Assembly: GCF_018139485.1 (NCBI RefSeq)
Contig: NZ_JAGSNF010000023.1
Location: 33,408 to 97,407, forward strand
DNA: 64,000 bases
Direction of reading: 5' to 3'
Source of the DNA: Phycicoccus avicenniae
GTDB lineage: Bacteria > Actinomycetota > Actinomycetes > Actinomycetales > Dermatophilaceae
Position numbers and translations under genes: made by a program. Positions within the stretch are counted from its first letter, which is position 1; every line of letters starts with the position of its first letter. A model generated the notes under the pieces. That model was not told where the DNA came from, made no database searches, and saw only the letters and a list, made by a program, of their open reading frames with translations. Shown piece by piece: positions 28,072 through 36,662 of this stretch.

Positions 28072-29630
28072 GCGCCGGCTCCGACCCCGGCGCCCCCCGG
28101 ACCGGCGGCTCCCCCACGCCCGACGCCCCGGACGCGACGGCCGACGGAACCGGGATCGGCGACGTCGCCGCGTCCGTCCTCGTCTTCGGCTCCTCGTGCG
28201 CCGTCCTCGTCGTCGAGATCGTCGCGCTGCGGTTGCTCGCCCCGTACTTCGGGCTGACCCTCGAGACCTCGACCCTCGTCATCGGGCTCGCGCTCGCCGC
28301 GATCGCCGCCGGTGCCTGGCTCGGCGGCCGGTGGGCCGACGGGCACGACGCCCGCGGGCTGCTCGGCCGGCTGCTGTACATCTCCGGTGCGGTCGTCGCC
28401 GCGACACCGTTCCTCGTGCGGGGCGCCGGGTCGGTCCCGGACAGCGGGCTGCTGCTGCCGGTGACGACGGCGTGCATCGTCGTCCCCGGCGCGCTGCTGT
28501 CGGCGATGACGCCGATGGTGACGAAGCTGCGCCTGGCGACCCTCGAGCAGACCGGGTCGGTCGTCGGGCGGCTGTCCGGCATCGGCACGGCGGGCGCGAT
28601 CACCGGCACCGTCGTCACCGGGTTCGTCCTCATCTCGACGGTCCCGGTGACCTGGATCATGGTCGGCCTCGGGGTGCTCCTCGCGGCCGGCGGTGTCGCC
28701 ACCGAGGTGCACAGCCGGCGCGCAGTCGCCGCCGCGACCGCCGCGGGCGTCCTCCTCGTCGGGGCGGGCGGGGCGCTGCTCCTGCCGTCCGGGTGCGACT
28801 ACGAGACGACGTACCACTGCGCCGTCGTGCAGGCCGACCCCGACCGCGAGGGCGGGCTGTCGCTCGTCCTGGACAACCTGCGGCACTCCTACGTCGACGT
28901 GGGCGACCCGGAGTACCTCGAGTTCTCCTACGTCAAGGCGCTCGCCGCCGCGACCGAGGCGTCCTACCCCGCGGGCGAGGCGATCGACGCCCACCACCTC
29001 GGCGGCGGCGGGCTCACCCTGCCGCGCTGGCTCGCGACGACCCGGCCCGGCACGACGAGCACCGTCTCCGAGATCGACCCGGGCGTCGTCGAGGTCGACG
29101 AGGAGCGCCTCGGCCTCGAGACCGGCCCCGACCTCGAGGTGCGCGTCGAGGACGCCCGGACCGGGCTCGACGCCATCGACGACGACTCCCGCGACCTCGT
29201 CGTCGGCGACGCGTTCGGCGGGGTGAGCGTCCCGTGGCACCTCACGACGGTCGAGGTCCTCGGCGAGGTGCGCCGCGTCCTCGGCGACGACGGGCTGTAC
29301 GCCGCGAACCTCATCGACTACCCGCCGCTCGGGTTCGCCCGCGCCGAGGTCGAGACGCTCGGCGCCGTGTTCGACCACGTCGCCCTCGCCGCGACACCCG
29401 CGTCGGTGCGGAACGAGTCCGGTGGCAACCTCGTCGCGCTCGCGTCCGACGCCCCCATCGACACGGCCGCGTGGCAGGAGGCGCTCGACGCACGCGACGT
29501 CGGCTGGCAGGTCATCGAGGGGGCCGAGCTCGACGCCTGGGTCGGCGACTCCCCCGTCCTCACCGACGACTACGCGCCGGTCGACCAGCTGCTGACGCCC
29601 TACCCCTCGGCGAGGGCCGTCAGCGGCTGA
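28068..29630 (+). CDS. Membrane-fused spermidine-synthase-like protein
   Basis: A 520-residue protein. After a 30-residue polar leader come about seven membrane segments (residues 35-235), then a soluble methyltransferase-like fold of the spermidine synthase family. Recognisable are [34 protein letters not shown] (the SAM/dcSAM loop), [11 protein letters not shown] and [17 protein letters not shown]. Such MFS-like/SpeE fusions are common in actinobacteria; their product is often unproven. It is coupled to nadE by GTGA, and its last 31 bases overlap the 3' end of the convergent acetyltransferase gene. Confidence 0.88.
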
Positions 29631-30118
29631 CCGTCGAGCCGGTACGTCGTCCACTCCGACTGCGGGACGGCGCCGATCGACTCGTAGAAGGCGATGCTCG
29701 GGGTGTTCCAGTTCAGGACCCACCACTCGAGGCGGCGGTAGTCCCGCTCCCGGCAGACCTGCGCGAGGGCGGCGAGCAGGCCCTTGCCGAGCCCTCCGCC
29801 GCGGTGCTGCGGGTCGACCCACAGGTCCTCGAGCCAGATGCCGTTGCGGCCGGTCCACGTCGAGTACGTGAGGAACCAGACGGCCATCCCGACGACCTCG
29901 CCGTCGACCTCCGCGAGGTGCGCGAACGTCGTCGGCGCACCCTCGTCCGGGAAGAGCGCGGCGCGGACGTGGTCCTCGGTCGACTCGACGGCGTCGGGCT
30001 CGCGCTCGTACTCGGCGAGGTCGTGGACCATCCGCTGGATCGCGGGGACGTCGTCGGGGCCGGCGGGGCGGATCGTCCAGGAACGGCCGGCCGGGGTCGT
30101 GCCATCGGTGCTCGTCAT
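29600..30118 (-). CDS. GNAT N-acetyltransferase (diamine acetyltransferase-like)
   Basis: A 172-residue acetyltransferase. The acetyl-CoA loop is [14 protein letters not shown], followed by [22 protein letters not shown]. The N-terminal segment [20 protein letters not shown] resembles the spermidine/spermine or thialysine acetyltransferase subgroup. That is notable beside a spermidine-synthase-like gene, but activity on polyamines is inference. TAGGGT lies 6 bases before the ATG. The 3' end overlaps the convergent neighbour by 31 bases. Confidence 0.87.
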   Translation of the reverse strand: MTSTDGTTPAGRSWTIRPAGPDDVPAIQRMVHDLAEYEREPDAVESTEDHVRAALFPDEGAPTTFAHLAEVDGEVVGMAVWFLTYSTWTGRNGIWLEDLWVDPQHRGGGLGKGLLAALAQVCRERDYRRLEWWVLNWNTPSIAFYESIGAVPQSEWTTYRLDGQPLTALAEG

Positions 30119-30127
30119 GGCGCCACC

Positions 30128-30718
30128 CTAGGAGCGAGCGCGGCGCCAGGGCGGGGGCTGTCCGTGGAGGAACCACTCCATCCGCCTCGTGATCCACGGC
30201 AGTGCCGCGTACGTCATGACCGGCGTCATGACGAGGATCGTCGCGAGCACCCGCAGGACGAGCGGCACCCGGTCGAGGCCGACGAGCGGGATGCCCGCGT
30301 TGACGACCACGCTCAGCGGGAAGAAGACGAGGAAGATCGTCACGGCCTGCTTCCACCGCGGCGGGGCGGCCGGGGCGGGGCGCAGGTCCTCGACGTCGAC
30401 GGAGGTGGGGGCGTCGAACCAGCCCTCGATGCCCGTGCGCCGCTCGACCCGGGACTCGACGACGCCGAGCCCGACGGCGGCGTCGCGCCACCAGGCCCGC
30501 TCGTCCGAGGACTCCCACCGGTCGAGGGCGTCCGCGTCGGCGAAGCGGTAGAGCATCTGCCACGTGCCGTCACCGGGGTCGGGACGGACCCAGCCGGCGC
30601 CGAGGAAGCCGGGGAACTGGCCGGCGAGGCTGGTCCCGGTCTGGATCCAGCTCGTCATCGCGGCCTCCCGTCCCCCGGGGACGTGGCGCGTGACGGAGAC
30701 GGTGACGGGTCCGGTCAT
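30128..30718 (-). CDS. Antibiotic-biosynthesis-monooxygenase-like domain with two TM segments
   Basis: A 196-residue protein. Residues 1-95 form a ferredoxin-like ABM domain ([32 protein letters not shown] and [14 protein letters not shown]). Two membrane segments follow (about residues 134-152 and 160-180), then a basic tail. Related membrane-tethered ABM proteins occur in many bacteria without known reaction. Two further in-frame ATGs lie 9 and 12 bases upstream, so the exact start is open. Confidence 0.75.
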   Translation of the reverse strand: MTGPVTVSVTRHVPGGREAAMTSWIQTGTSLAGQFPGFLGAGWVRPDPGDGTWQMLYRFADADALDRWESSDERAWWRDAAVGLGVVESRVERRTGIEGWFDAPTSVDVEDLRPAPAAPPRWKQAVTIFLVFFPLSVVVNAGIPLVGLDRVPLVLRVLATILVMTPVMTYAALPWITRRMEWFLHGQPPPWRRARS

Positions 30719-30763
30719 GGGCGACATCATCCCGTGCGGCCGGGGAGGCGGGATGATGGCCCC

Positions 30764-31564
30764 ATGACGACCCCGCGCCCGATCGAGACCTGGCTCACCG
30801 ACATGGACGGCGTGCTCGTCCACGAGGAGGAGCCGATCCACGGGTCCGCCGAGTTCGTCGAGGCGCTGAAGCACGCCGGGCGGCCGTTCCTCGTCCTCAC
30901 GAACAACTCGATCTTCACCCCGCGCGACCTACGGGCACGCCTGCACCGCAGCGGCATCGACGTGCCGGAGGAGTCGATCTACACGTCGGCGCTCGCGACC
31001 GCGGACTTCCTCGCGGAGCAGCGGCCGAACGGGTCGGCGTACGCCGTGGGCGAGGCCGGCCTGACGACGGCGCTGCACGACGTCGGCTACGTCCTCACCG
31101 ACACCGACCCGGACTACGTCGTCCTCGGCGAGACCCGGACGTACTCCTTCGAGGCGATCACGAAGGCGATCCGGCACATCGAGGCCGGCGCCCGGTTCAT
31201 CGCGACGAACCCCGACCCGAGCGGTCCGTCGACCCAGGGCACGCTGCCCGCGACCGGGTCCGTCGCGGCGCTCATCAGCACGGCGACGAGGCGCAAGCCC
31301 TACTTCGTCGGCAAGCCGAACCCGCTCATGATGCGCAACGCGCTCAACCGGCTGCAGGCGCACTCGGAGACGACGGTGATGATCGGCGACCGGATGGACA
31401 CCGACGTCGTGAGCGGGCTCGAGGCGGGGCTGCGGACCGTCCTCGTCTCGACCGGCTCCACCCGGCCCGACGAAGTCGAGACCTTCCCGTACCGGCCGAC
31501 CCGGATCGTCGACTCCATCGCGGACCTCGTCGAGCTCGTCGAGAACCCCGACTCCGGCCTCTGA
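30764..31564 (+). CDS. HAD-IIA phosphatase (NagD-like)
   Basis: A 266-residue hydrolase. The catalytic motif is [13 protein letters not shown], motif II is FLVLTNNS and the late metal-binding motif is [17 protein letters not shown], with the IIA-type cap between them. [13 protein letters not shown] is the conserved motif III region. Enzymes of this group remove phosphate from nucleotides or sugar phosphates. GATGAT lies 6 bases before the ATG. It diverges from the ABM protein gene. Confidence 0.9.
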   Translation: MTTPRPIETWLTDMDGVLVHEEEPIHGSAEFVEALKHAGRPFLVLTNNSIFTPRDLRARLHRSGIDVPEESIYTSALATADFLAEQRPNGSAYAVGEAGLTTALHDVGYVLTDTDPDYVVLGETRTYSFEAITKAIRHIEAGARFIATNPDPSGPSTQGTLPATGSVAALISTATRRKPYFVGKPNPLMMRNALNRLQAHSETTVMIGDRMDTDVVSGLEAGLRTVLVSTGSTRPDEVETFPYRPTRIVDSIADLVELVENPDSGL

Positions 31565-31609
31565 CGCCTGGGGTCAGGCTCCACTGCCGGCGCCGGTACC
31601 CGCGAGGGT

Positions 31610-31863
31610 GCACTTCCTGTCGCTTCCCGGCCGAGCAGGCTCCACGAGCTCGACCATTCCGCCACCGCAGGATCCAGGCGGCCATCGAGTTTTCGGCCGA
31701 CGAGCCCCGCCCGTCCGGCTCGACGGAGCTCGTCGGCGGTGACGGCGAGCGGCGCGTTCGCACCGGCGACCACCGCATCGTCCACGAGATCCACGACGAC
31801 GTGCTGCTCCTCCTCGTCCTGGCGGTCGATCACCGGCGCGAGATCTCCCAGAGGCGGTCGTGA
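31610..31863 (+). pseudogene. RelE/ParE-type toxin remnant
   Basis: Frame 1 reads RIQAAIEFSADEPRPSG, then ERRVRTGDHRIVHEIHDDV and VLAVDHRREISQRRS before TGA. This is the typical end of a RelE/ParE toxin, including the conserved DHR-VHEI strand. Upstream the similarity continues in frame 2 (SRLHELDHS), so a frameshift has occurred near 31665. No start codon and no antitoxin gene are seen. The rest of the gap 31565-31897 holds nothing else recognisable. Confidence 0.6.
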
Positions 31864-31897
31864 CTCGGGTCGCTCCGCGGCGCCGACGCCCGCCGGG

Positions 31898-32227
31898 TCA
31901 CACCTTCTCGAAGAACCCGGCCCGGTAGGTCCACGTCCTCTCGGTCGAACCTCGCGTCGACGGCTCGAGCGACTCCTCCAGGTGGACGGTCAGCATCCGA
32001 GCGGCCGCCTCGAGCGCGGAGGTCCCCGGCCACAGGTCTCGAGCGAGCTCGTCCCCGTCCGCGAGCAGACGACTCAGCTCCCTCTCCGGGAGGAGAATGA
32101 CGAGGCGCTCTCCCCCGTGCTCGATGTGCAGGGTGCGTGAGCCCGTGGCTGCTGCCTCGACAGGTACCCCCTGGCTCCGGAGCCTCTCCGCGAAGAGACG
32201 GACGAGCGCGTCGACATCGGTCGTCAC
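31898..32227 (-). CDS. Hypothetical protein, third gene of PadR operon
   Basis: A 109-residue soluble protein, not recognised. It is rich in Leu, Arg and Glu, with a likely helical middle (RELSRLLADGDELARDLWPG) and a C-terminal HLEESLEPSTRG segment. Its GTG overlaps the stop of the HAAS membrane protein as GTGA, so it belongs to the same transcript. Confidence 0.65.
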   Translation of the reverse strand: MTTDVDALVRLFAERLRSQGVPVEAAATGSRTLHIEHGGERLVILLPERELSRLLADGDELARDLWPGTSALEAAARMLTVHLEESLEPSTRGSTERTWTYRAGFFEKV

Positions 32228-32889
32228 GGCCGCGGGCGGGCGACATCGTCCGTCACGAGCGAGGGCGACGGGCGCCCTTCCGGCCCACGGAGCGCCCTGC
32301 GGCTCAGCCGGTAGAGGATCGTTCCCGAGGCGCCGAGGACGACCGCGACGGGAAGCCAGGTGACCGGCGATGGGCCGAGGACGACGAAGAACGCCTGCGT
32401 GAGCAGGACCACGGCGACCAACGTCGTCGGACCCAGGGCAGCCGACGTCGCCTTCTGCCTCGTCGTCCACACCGCACCCATCGCGGACAGCACCGCGATC
32501 ACGACCCACGGCAGGAGGAGGACGGGGATCCCCAACAGAAGCTCCGAGGGCGACGTGGCACGGACGAACAGCAGGGGCACGAACAGGAGTAGTCCGATGC
32601 CGTTGAGCGTCGACGCGACGACGGCGGGCCATCGCGCCGGTTCGGCCGGAGCGACCGTGCGAGGCGGTCGATCCGCGTACGCCTCGTCGGCGATGCTCGC
32701 GGGCGGGCCGAGGTCGGCGAGCACGGCCCGGACCTGCTCCCCGGAGGGCTCGGGTCCGAGGGCGGCGGCCAAGTGCTCGCGCACCCCTTCGAGGACCTCC
32801 GTCCGGGACAGGGGATCGAGCCCGTGCAGCATCAGCTCGAGGTCGCGGAGGTAGGCCGCGGCGAGCGGATGGTCGATGGCGGCGGTCAT
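32224..32889 (-). CDS. HAAS-domain membrane protein, PadR partner
   Basis: A 221-residue protein. Residues 5-65 form the helical HAAS signalling domain (YLRDLELMLHGLDPLSRTEV and VRAVLADLGPPASIADEAY), known to occur beside PadR regulators. Four membrane segments follow (about residues 87-200). It probably senses or transmits an envelope signal together with the PadR protein whose gene overlaps its start as ATGA. Confidence 0.85.
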   Translation of the reverse strand: MTAAIDHPLAAAYLRDLELMLHGLDPLSRTEVLEGVREHLAAALGPEPSGEQVRAVLADLGPPASIADEAYADRPPRTVAPAEPARWPAVVASTLNGIGLLLFVPLLFVRATSPSELLLGIPVLLLPWVVIAVLSAMGAVWTTRQKATSAALGPTTLVAVVLLTQAFFVVLGPSPVTWLPVAVVLGASGTILYRLSRRALRGPEGRPSPSLVTDDVARPRP

Positions 32890-33230
32890 GGGCTCCCCCT
32901 CGAGATCGTGCTGTCGACGGCGTCGCGGAACGGCCCCCACGTCCGCCGGAAGGACTCCAGGGCCTCGCGCCCCTCGGGTGTGAGGCCGTAGTACCGGCGG
33001 GGTGGGCCCTCCGTCGACTCCTGCCACGTGGTGCCCACGAGTCCGGAGCGGCGCAGACGGGCCAGCAGCGGGTACAGGGTGCCCTCCCCATCCATCAGGA
33101 CGCGGTCCTGACCGAGCCGGCGGGCGATGTCGAGCCCGTACAGCTCCTCGGGCTCGAGCAGAGCGAGCACGCAGTACTCCAGTGCACCCCGGCGCAGCTG
33201 CGTCAGAACGCCGCGCTCCCCAGGTACCAT
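32886..33230 (-). CDS. PadR-family transcriptional regulator
   Basis: A 114-residue winged-helix protein: LRRGALEYCVLALL, YGLDIARRLGQ, EGTLYPLLARLRRSGLV and RRYYGLTPEGREAL are the PadR signature in order. The ATG at 33230 is chosen because TATATT lies exactly 7 bases upstream, the leaderless arrangement; a TTG three codons earlier would lie inside that hexamer. It leads an operon with the HAAS membrane protein and a small protein and likely represses it. Confidence 0.92.
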   Translation of the reverse strand: MVPGERGVLTQLRRGALEYCVLALLEPEELYGLDIARRLGQDRVLMDGEGTLYPLLARLRRSGLVGTTWQESTEGPPRRYYGLTPEGREALESFRRTWGPFRDAVDSTISRGSP

Positions 33231-33327
33231 GCGACGCAATATAGCGTTGCCGTACCCCGTGCCGACGTTCTTGCCTCATCTCCGCGACGCGACGTCGCGA
33301 CGTGGGGCCGCCTGTCATAGTGCCGCC

Positions 33328-33573
33328 ATGGCGTCCTCCGGGCTCGAGCACCGTCGACAGTGGCGCTCCGTGTGGACCTCCGTATGTGCGGCGGCATGGC
33401 TGCCGATCTACGGAGGCTTCCTCGGTCGGTGGATACGCGATCGTGAGCCGTCGGACGCACTGTGGTGGCCGGTCGTGTGGACCGTCGCTGCCGCCCTCGC
33501 GGTCGCCGTCCTCATCGGCGAAGCGCGGGACCACCTCAGGAGACGCCGCGCGAGGAGAGACCTCGCCTCGTGA
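33328..33573 (+). CDS. Small membrane protein, hypothetical
   Basis: An 81-residue protein with two hydrophobic stretches (SVCAAAWLPIYGGFLG and WWPVVWTVAAALAVAVLIG) and a basic C-terminal tail. CATAGT lies 6 bases before the ATG. It diverges from the PadR operon and ends just before a strong terminator. No family is recognised. Confidence 0.55.
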   Translation: MASSGLEHRRQWRSVWTSVCAAAWLPIYGGFLGRWIRDREPSDALWWPVVWTVAAALAVAVLIGEARDHLRRRRARRDLAS

Positions 33574-33598
33574 GCCCTGCATCCGCCGAGCCGGGCGA

Positions 33599-33658
33599 CG
33601 AGCCCCGTCCGCGCTCCTGAGCCTCCTGCAGCAGGCTCATCACCCGGGACGGGGCTCG
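33599..33658. terminator. Nested bidirectional terminator
   Basis: Outer arms CGAGCCCCGTCC / GGACGGGGCTCG (12 bp, perfect) enclose an inner near-palindrome at 33618-33639 (TGAGCCT / AGGCTCA ends). Before the island arrived, this would have lain between the convergent fbpC tail and the small membrane protein gene. Confidence 0.7.
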
Positions 33659-33709
33659 CGCGGGAGGTCGAGGCCCGACGACGCGCAATGAAGCAGGACG
33701 GTCGGGTCC

Positions 33710-33833
33710 GTCAGCGGTCGATGAGGTGGGGCTCGCCGTCGACGGTGACCGACACCCGGCTCCCCACCGGCGGGGTGAGCGGACCGATCGTCCGCGCCCG
33801 CAGCAGCGCCCCGTCGACCCCCTCGAGCGGCAG
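33710..33833 (-). repeat. Orphan copy of the fbpC 3' end (island left boundary)
   Basis: On the minus strand this encodes the same last residues as fbpC (GALLRARTIGPLTPPVGSR and the following end with stop). Only three bases differ from 48450-48573. Upstream of it on the minus strand the match to fbpC stops abruptly at 33834. With the terminator before it, the stretch 33574-33917 holds no gene. Confidence 0.9.
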
Positions 33834-33917
33834 TGCGTGTCCGTGGGGACGAGTGACGTCGGGCGGTTGCACCCCGATCTCGGGAGCCGAACGTCGAGCC
33901 GAGGGCAGACTGCGGGC

Positions 33918-34430
33918 ATGCCGACTCTGGACAGCACGGAGCTGGTGCCCCTGGATCGTGGCACGTCCATGTTCGTGCACGTCGCGACGGTCTCCGAGGC
34001 TGCCCTGCCTGACGCGGACGACGAGGCCGTTTCCCTCGTCATGTCGTGGCCGTGGTTCGCGTGGAACGGCCTCGGTGCCATGAGGGACGACGGGTCGGAC
34101 GGAGTCCACGCCGAGTGGTTGCTGACGTCCTTGACCGCGACCAGCTACAGGAGGGTGAGCACCCAGCACGCCGAGAGGCGCTTGCGGTCTTGGGCCTCGG
34201 CCTTCGGGTGGCGCGACCGGGAACGGCAGTCGGAGGCAGCTCTGGAAAGAATGGCGGAGCGCGTCCACCCTCTTCTGCGCAGCGGCACCGTCTTCATGCT
34301 CGAACCACCCACGGATGATGAGTGCCGCTGGCCGTACAGCCCCCTCGGGTCGAACAGCGGCACCGTCGACCTCATCGTCCTCGACCGTGCGCGCGACCGA
34401 GTGCACCTGATCCTCGCAACGGACGACTAG
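33918..34430 (+). CDS. Hypothetical protein, island left end
   Basis: A 170-residue soluble protein of unknown family. It is acidic at the N-terminus, with the Trp-rich stretch VMSWPWFAWNGLG and RLRSWASAFGWRDRE, and ends in strands LIVLDRARDRVHLILA. ATG is the most likely start, 85 bases after the duplicated fbpC end. It is alone at the island edge. Nothing links it to a process. Confidence 0.55.
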   Translation: MPTLDSTELVPLDRGTSMFVHVATVSEAALPDADDEAVSLVMSWPWFAWNGLGAMRDDGSDGVHAEWLLTSLTATSYRRVSTQHAERRLRSWASAFGWRDRERQSEAALERMAERVHPLLRSGTVFMLEPPTDDECRWPYSPLGSNSGTVDLIVLDRARDRVHLILATDD

Positions 34431-34831
34431 GTCGCGCTCCCGCGCCCGGCGGGACCTGGTGAGTCCTGGTCACGGCACCCCGCGGTGCACGCCGTCACGG
34501 CGGGGGGTCGTTCGGGCGCTACCGGGCGCGGTCAGGCAGGTTGGCGAGCTGTCGAGCCGGCTCCCAGCCAACCGGTCGGCACCCCGCACGAGCTGCACTC
34601 TCACGGGCTGCAGCGCACAAGCGGCGACCGCTCGACATCCTCAGTCGCCGTGTGCTTGGTTCGATGGTCCGATCGACCCGGGCCGGAGGCTCTGTGTGCC
34701 CGGCCACGGAGAGCGACTCGCTGACCTGATGCATCACCGCTGGAGGGTCCGCGCTCGGGACGAAGCGAGTGCCAAGCCGCTCGTGCGTCGACGTGGGCCA
34801 GGTCGCGGTGCGACGAGACGGTGGGGAAGTG
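34431..34831. other. Non-coding stretch with the first island repeat
   Basis: No reading frame here looks real. Short GC palindromes occur near 34500. The only clear structure is the repeat at 34713-34796. Confidence 0.5.
34713..34796 (+). repeat. Direct repeat copy 1 flanking the MazEF-like pair
   Basis: The first 29 bases are identical to 35505-35533 and contain TGACCTGATGCATCACC, with the 10-bp palindrome TGATGCATCA. The next 55 bases match at roughly 75 percent. The two copies bracket the toxin-antitoxin genes and operator. Confidence 0.75.
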
Positions 34832-35170
34832 CTAGAGGTCCAGGAGCACCGCCAGGGTCTCGCGGACCTCGCCGAGGACCACGGGGCCGACGTTGCCGAT
34901 CTGACGATGGATGCGAGCGGTGGCCACGGAACGCACGTGCTGGCACTGTGCCGACGAGGGCGCCGCGAGGCGGTTCTCGGCGTCGGGCTCGATGACCACC
35001 TCCGCGCCGCTCGACCGGATGGTGCGGGTCAGAGGCACCACGTGGACGACGTTCGGCCCGCCGGCCAGGACCCGGGCTGCGCTGATCACGATGGCGGGTC
35101 GGAGCAGGCCGGCCTCGCTGCCCGTCGGAGTGCCGAGGTCGAGCTCGACGATGTCACCCGGCGTCAGCAT
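34832..35170 (-). CDS. MazF/PemK-family toxin
   Basis: A 112-residue protein with the MazF fold: MLTPGDIVELDLGTPTGSEA, the Arg-Pro-Ala-Ile-Val strand RPAIVISAARV, VVHVVPLTRTIR and the C-terminal GEVRETLAVLLDL. MazF toxins are sequence-specific ribonucleases. It overlaps the 3' end of its antitoxin gene by 17 bases, a normal arrangement. The ATG chosen gives the family length; the longer frame is antisense to nothing real but lacks conserved sequence. Confidence 0.88.
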   Translation of the reverse strand: MLTPGDIVELDLGTPTGSEAGLLRPAIVISAARVLAGGPNVVHVVPLTRTIRSSGAEVVIEPDAENRLAAPSSAQCQHVRSVATARIHRQIGNVGPVVLGEVRETLAVLLDL

Positions 35171-35351
35171 CGAGCCAGGCGGTCTCGTCCTCGGTGAGCT
35201 CCGCGGCGAGGTCGTGGCCCATGGCGTCCTGGCGCAACGCCCGAAGAGCACTGCGCACGGTCGTGTCGATCGACTCGTGTCGTTCCGCCGCCAAGCGGGT
35301 CACCCGGGCGTGGGTATCTCGACTGACGCGGATCGTCGTCGTTTCAGCCAT
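35154..35351 (-). CDS. Ribbon-helix-helix antitoxin of the MazF pair
   Basis: A 65-residue antitoxin. TTTIRVSRDTHARVTRLAAE is the RHH DNA-binding strand and first helix; the acidic tail ELTEDETAWLDADAG should wrap the toxin. It precedes and overlaps the MazF gene. TACCGT lies 6 bases before the ATG and a 30-bp palindrome lies directly upstream, so it is transcribed leaderless and autoregulated. Confidence 0.87.
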   Translation of the reverse strand: MAETTTIRVSRDTHARVTRLAAERHESIDTTVRSALRALRQDAMGHDLAAELTEDETAWLDADAG

Positions 35352-35357
35352 ACCGCC

Positions 35358-35393
35358 ACGGTACGTCGTGTAGACGATTCCGTCTACACGACG
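35358..35393 (-). promoter_or_regulatory. Promoter and operator of the MazEF-like pair
   Basis: A perfect inverted repeat with 13-bp arms (CGTCGTGTAGACG / CGTCTACACGACG) and a 4-base spacer covers 35364-35393. It abuts the TACCGT hexamer (35358-35363). The antitoxin dimer or the toxin-antitoxin complex is expected to bind here. Confidence 0.85.
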
Positions 35394-35504
35394 AGGGAAG
35401 AACGCACCCCCCCTCATCGAGCCGACGCAGACCGAAACAACTCGCCGGCCAACACCAGGCGGTGGCGGACGGTGAGGCTGGATTGCACTTCTCATCGAAG
35501 GAGG

Positions 35505-35588
35505 GCGACTCGCTGACCTGATGCATCACCGCTCGTGGGTCTGCGCCCCGGACGAAGCGCGGACCGAGCCGCCCTTTCGTGGACGTGG
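35505..35588 (+). repeat. Direct repeat copy 2
   Basis: Partner of 34713-34796, 792 bases further on. The stretch 35394-35715 around it holds no gene that I can support. Confidence 0.75.
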
Positions 35589-35715
35589 AGCGCAGTGGGT
35601 CGCTACTCGTACTCCCGCTCTGACCGTTCGCTTCGGCGTGGACGACGCTGCCGTCACCGCTGGGGTCGGGCCCGTACGCTGGCGTCGTGAGGACCGTGGC
35701 CACGGACAGCAGTCG

Positions 35716-35994
35716 TTGCGTGCAGCGATCGCCAGCCATCGTCGCGCGCTCGAAGAGATCCTCGGTCGGTACGGAGCGACGAACGCGCGTCTGTTCGGTT
35801 CTGTTGCCCGTGGCGACGCCACACCCGACAGCGATATCGACCTGACACCCGACGGCGGCAACGAACTGCTGCGCGTGGCCGGCATCGCGGAGGAGCTGAC
35901 CGGACTCCCCGGGACTCGGGTCGATGTCGTGGCGACCTCGCTGCTGCGTGGCGAGGTCTCCTCGAGCGCCCTCGCTGACGCGGTGGCGGTGTGA
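35716..35994 (+). CDS. Minimal nucleotidyltransferase (MntA-like)
   Basis: A 92-residue MNT protein. The nucleotidyltransferase signature LFGSVARGDATPDSDIDL supplies G28-S29 and the metal Asp pair D40/D42; D70 in TRVDVV completes the triad. MntA enzymes AMPylate their HEPN partner and so act as antitoxins. Homologues start near LRAAIASHRR, so the TTG at 35716 is the most likely start; no ATG or GTG fits, and no good ribosome site is seen. The stop overlaps the HEPN gene as GTGA. Confidence 0.8.
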   Translation: MRAAIASHRRALEEILGRYGATNARLFGSVARGDATPDSDIDLTPDGGNELLRVAGIAEELTGLPGTRVDVVATSLLRGEVSSSALADAVAV

Positions 35995-36311
35995 GCCGCT
36001 CCGAGGACGAGCGGTTTGCCGACATTCCGGGCGCCCTCGAGCGCTGCCCGGCGTACTCTCCCCACCCGCATTCCGACGAGCAGGGGTCGATGGCCTACGA
36101 CGCGGTGGTGCGCAATCTCGCCGTCGTCGGCGGGGCCGTCCGCTCACTGTCAGGCGAGACCCACTCCACCATGCCGGAAGTGCCGTGGGCCTCGATCGCG
36201 GGTCTGCGCAATGTCGCGGTGCACGAATGCTCCCGGGTCAACCCCGACCTGGTCCGGGACATCGTCGATCATCAACTCAGCGACATGGCCAACGCCATAC
36301 GCAACCGCTGA
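35991..36311 (+). CDS. HEPN-domain protein (HepT-like), unusual active site
   Basis: A 106-residue HEPN protein. The ribonuclease motif RxxxxH is present as R73-NVAV-H78. HepT proteins normally read RX4HXY, where the Tyr is the residue AMPylated by the partner; here position 80 is Cys (HEC). The N-terminal helices (ERFADIPGALERC, SMAYDAVVRNLAVVGGAV) are recognisable but drifted. The GTG overlaps the MNT stop. It could still be a toxin with altered control, or a decaying copy. Confidence 0.75.
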   Translation: MSRSEDERFADIPGALERCPAYSPHPHSDEQGSMAYDAVVRNLAVVGGAVRSLSGETHSTMPEVPWASIAGLRNVAVHECSRVNPDLVRDIVDHQLSDMANAIRNR

Positions 36312-36428
36312 CCCCAGCACCTGCACGTGTCGCCGGACCATGGACGGCTCGCGGCGCTGTGGGCTGACCTCCGCGCCGATCTGCCCGGAACTCCCTCACG
36401 AGAGCAATTTCGTTATACGATTTCGATC

Positions 36429-36662
36429 GTGGCTGGTGACGAGCAGATCCAGAAGTGGGCAGACGAGGCCGAGGCCGGTTACGACGTCGATGCGCTCAAG
36501 CGTCGCGGACGCGGCCGTCCCGGACGTGGAGCGGAGCCCATGCAGGTCGTCGCTGTCCGGCTGACGGCTGAGGAGTTGGACGCACTCGACGCGTCCGCCG
36601 CGAAGAACCAGATGAGCCGCTCCGAGGCGATCCGGGCAGCACTGGTGCACTTCGCCTCGTGA
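36429..36662 (+). CDS. CopG-type ribbon-helix-helix antitoxin
   Basis: A 77-residue protein. The C-terminal half MQVVAVRLTAEELDALDASA with MSRSEAIRAALVHF is a clear RHH fold. The N-terminal half (QKWADEAEAGYDVDALKRRG and RGRPGRG) is charged and probably binds the toxin. The GTG start follows an unusually AT-rich box (CGTTATACGATTTCGATCG, 36410-36428) that may hold promoter and operator. Its stop overlaps the next gene as GTGA. Confidence 0.8.
   Translation: MAGDEQIQKWADEAEAGYDVDALKRRGRGRPGRGAEPMQVVAVRLTAEELDALDASAAKNQMSRSEAIRAALVHFAS

Noticed and set aside
34459..34995. Arg/Pro-rich frames between 34.4 and 35.0 kb
   Set aside because: Several overlapping frames on both strands, none with a start signal or family features; the region reads as non-coding.
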